From Candidatus Latescibacterota bacterium (GTDB taxonomy: Bacteria > Latescibacterota > UBA2968 > GCA-2709665): a DNA stretch of 5,764 nucleotides. The notes under the pieces are model-generated. The model ran no database searches and was not told the origin of the DNA. It saw nothing but the letters and a program-made list of their open reading frames with translations. The translations under genes and the position numbers were made by a program. The stretch spans positions 1-5,764 of the forward strand of contig JASLMQ010000001.1 in assembly GCA_030746455.1 (NCBI GenBank). Direction: 5' to 3'. Shown piece by piece: positions 4,076-5,764 of this stretch. Within the stretch, counting starts at the first letter, position 1. Each line of letters starts with the position of its first letter.

Positions 4076-5764
4076 ATGCCACGGTTCGACCCAGTAGAGT
4101 TCCGTTCGCACGATGACCAGGCGGCCTACTACGGTGGCTTCTACCCCACCGAGGAGTGGGCCCGGTCTCTCGCGACGGTTCCCCGCGACCAGCGCGCCAA
4201 CCCGCACTACCTGGATCGCGTCCGAATGGCAGACGACGAGTGGGTGGCCTCCCTGCGAGAGCGGGTGGACGGTTACTTGTTGCTCGAGCCGGAGGAGCTG
4301 CTCGGCCTGGCGCCCAGACGCAATCGGATTGCGGGTAACGCACGCCTGAACAACGTGGCGCCGAAGTGCCCCTGCGGTCACAACGCACGCCTGACTTGGA
4401 GGCCGGACGATCCGGACCGCATTTGGTGCCCCGAAGGACACGAGGTGGATCCGTTCGAGCTGTTCCCCGAGACCGGCCGGATCGAGATCACCGGCCCCAA
4501 GGGGGATGCGCAGGTCTACCCGTATCACGATGCGTCTGACGGAAGGCGGATCTACCTGCTCGGTGAGTACATGGACAACGTCCGCATCCACTGCCTGTCC
4601 GAGGCGGCGGATCTGCTGGCCATGTTGTATCGCGCGACGGATGATCTCGCCTACGCCAGGCGGTCGGCCGCCATCGCGTACGACTTCGCGTGTGCGGTGC
4701 CCCACTGGCCGAAGATCCATCGAGGGCTGACGAGCGTGGCGTCGGAGGAGGAGCGGTTCCGACCCGTGGACGAGCAGGTCTCACACGCGGGCATCTGGCG
4801 GGACCGGAATCACGCAGGTCTGAAGGGAATTGCGGGTGTGGTCGCCTACGACCTGGTGGTTGACGCACAGGTATGGGACGCGTTGGACCGTCTTGCAGAG
4901 GGCAGAGACGCACGGCGTGTCGTGGAGGAAGACCTCTTCCTTTATCTGACCAGGGACGCCGTCCGGGCCGACGTCCATTTCCCCCAGCCCAGCTACGCGC
5001 TGCGGAACCACATCCCGTCCCAGTGCGAGGGAATGATCGCCATCGGCAAGGCGGCCGGGATTCCCGAAATCGTGCACTACGCGTTCTGGAAGCTCCGGCA
5101 GATGGAAGAGAAGACGATCATGGCCGACTCGACCTTTCCGGAGAGCATGTCCTACGGGGCGATGCACCTCTATGGGATGGCCGAAGCTGCTTCCGAGGGG
5201 GAGGGGTATTCCGATCCACCCGGGTTCTGCTCCACGATCGACGGGAATCGGTTCGACAACTTGGATCTCCCCCAGCAACTACCCGGGCTGCATCGCGCGA
5301 TCGACGTGCTCAAGACGATGGTCTATCCCGACGGCAACTACATCCAGGCGCACGACACGACCTACTGGTCGGGCGGGGGCCGGGAGCCGGTGCCGGATAC
5401 CGTGAAGCCCATTCTGTATCCCGCGTTCGGGCACGCCGTACTCGGCCGGGGAGACCGAGCACGCGGCGACCAGATCCAGGCGCACCTGCACTACTCGGGG
5501 AACTGGGGCCACGATCACGAAGACATGCTGAACCTGATGGTATGGGCCTATGGAGAGGAGCTGGTCTCGGACTTCGGGAAGATCATGACCTACAGGTTGT
5601 TCGCCGACGGGTCGTGGGGCCACAACCTGGTGGTGGTCGATCGACAGAACCAGGAGTCCGTATCCCGGCCGGGTAGCATTGTGGGCTGGCACGCTCCTCA
5701 AAACGAGGTGCAAGTCATCGAGGCATCCGATCCTGCGGTCTACCCTCAATGTGAAGTATACCGT
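4076..5764 (+). CDS. Heparinase II/III-type protein, 3' truncated by window edge
   Basis: The frame from ATG 4076 is open to the last base, giving 563 residues without a stop. An in-frame TGA at 4055-4057 and no other start codon after it make ATG 4076 the only likely start, with weak GAGAG (4066-4070) five bases upstream. The N-terminal part has paired Cys/His motifs, C98-x-C100-G-H102 and C118-P-x-G-H122, suggesting a small zinc-binding loop, as in many heparinase-like proteins. Residues 160-350 form the helical (alpha/alpha toroid) region. The family hallmark GHDHEDMLNL (H479, H481, D483, N486), then ELVSDFG and GHNLVVVDRQNQ (H516, N517, D522), matches the beta-sandwich domain of heparinase II/III-like polysaccharide lyases, which cleave uronate-containing glycans. 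No signal peptide is visible, so it may be cytoplasmic. Substrate cannot be assigned, and the C-terminus is missing. Confidence 0.85.
   Translation, partial: MPRFDPVEFRSHDDQAAYYGGFYPTEEWARSLATVPRDQRANPHYLDRVRMADDEWVASLRERVDGYLLLEPEELLGLAPRRNRIAGNARLNNVAPKCPCGHNARLTWRPDDPDRIWCPEGHEVDPFELFPETGRIEITGPKGDAQVYPYHDASDGRRIYLLGEYMDNVRIHCLSEAADLLAMLYRATDDLAYARRSAAIAYDFACAVPHWPKIHRGLTSVASEEERFRPVDEQVSHAGIWRDRNHAGLKGIAGVVAYDLVVDAQVWDALDRLAEGRDARRVVEEDLFLYLTRDAVRADVHFPQPSYALRNHIPSQCEGMIAIGKAAGIPEIVHYAFWKLRQMEEKTIMADSTFPESMSYGAMHLYGMAEAASEGEGYSDPPGFCSTIDGNRFDNLDLPQQLPGLHRAIDVLKTMVYPDGNYIQAHDTTYWSGGGREPVPDTVKPILYPAFGHAVLGRGDRARGDQIQAHLHYSGNWGHDHEDMLNLMVWAYGEELVSDFGKIMTYRLFADGSWGHNLVVVDRQNQESVSRPGSIVGWHAPQNEVQVIEASDPAVYPQCEVYR

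Noticed and set aside
4019..4720. Long minus-strand reading frame opposite the heparinase-like gene
   Set aside because: It is a GC-driven antisense shadow. The plus-strand frame has clear family motifs over the same bases.

Overview
The window reads as a bacterial chromosome segment of fairly high GC. Two hand-counted 60-base samples in the TIM-barrel gene and the heparinase gene give 63% and 70%, while the first 240 bases give about 46%. Shine-Dalgarno-led ATG starts, several rho-independent-type hairpins and a tRNA end that encodes CCA all point to Bacteria. The gene content (beta-helix protein, sugar-phosphate isomerase-like TIM barrel, heparinase II/III-type protein, MNT/HEPN pair) recalls carbohydrate-degrading environmental phyla such as Armatimonadota or Planctomycetota. 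That taxonomic guess is weak and is inference only.

Layout. (1) Bases 3-239 hold the 3' end of a low-GC beta-helix (NosD-like) protein, followed by a terminator hairpin at 271-298. (2) Bases 240-665 carry no gene. They contain a 3' tRNA fragment, best matched to the anticodon loop through CCA of a tRNA-Pro, at 455-497, followed at once by a terminator (508-535). A lone tRNA 3' end next to a GC shift is what the far junction of a tRNA-integrated island looks like, with the island to the left. (3) Bases 666-1786 are a two-gene operon: a xylose-isomerase-like TIM barrel and a 67-residue Fe-S protein whose N-terminus resembles the start of RNase L inhibitor/ABCE1. (4) Bases 1787-2079 are non-coding and hold a small CACAGAG repeat element and a promoter/palindrome pair. 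(5) Bases 2080-2713 are an overlapping MNT (antitoxin) and HEPN (toxin) pair of the MntA/HepT type. (6) A 14-bp perfect hairpin (2767-2802) separates this pair from a convergent minus-strand gene (2864-3844) for an unfamiliar protein with a protein-kinase-like layout. (7) A 231-base divergent intergenic region carries the best promoter in the window, driving the kinase-like gene. (8) From 4076 to the right edge an uninterrupted reading frame encodes at least 563 residues of a heparinase II/III-type protein. The gene runs off the window.

How the genes may work together. The isomerase-like gene and the heparinase-like gene fit a carbohydrate-utilisation neighbourhood, but they are separated by unrelated genes and no shared operon is visible. 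The MNT/HEPN pair is a self-contained toxin-antitoxin module with its own likely operator. I see no clearly new multi-gene system. The items most worth following up are the tRNA-fragment junction, the promoter-overlapping palindrome of the MNT/HEPN pair, the RLI-like mini-ferredoxin and the divergent kinase-like protein with its own operator-like inverted repeat.
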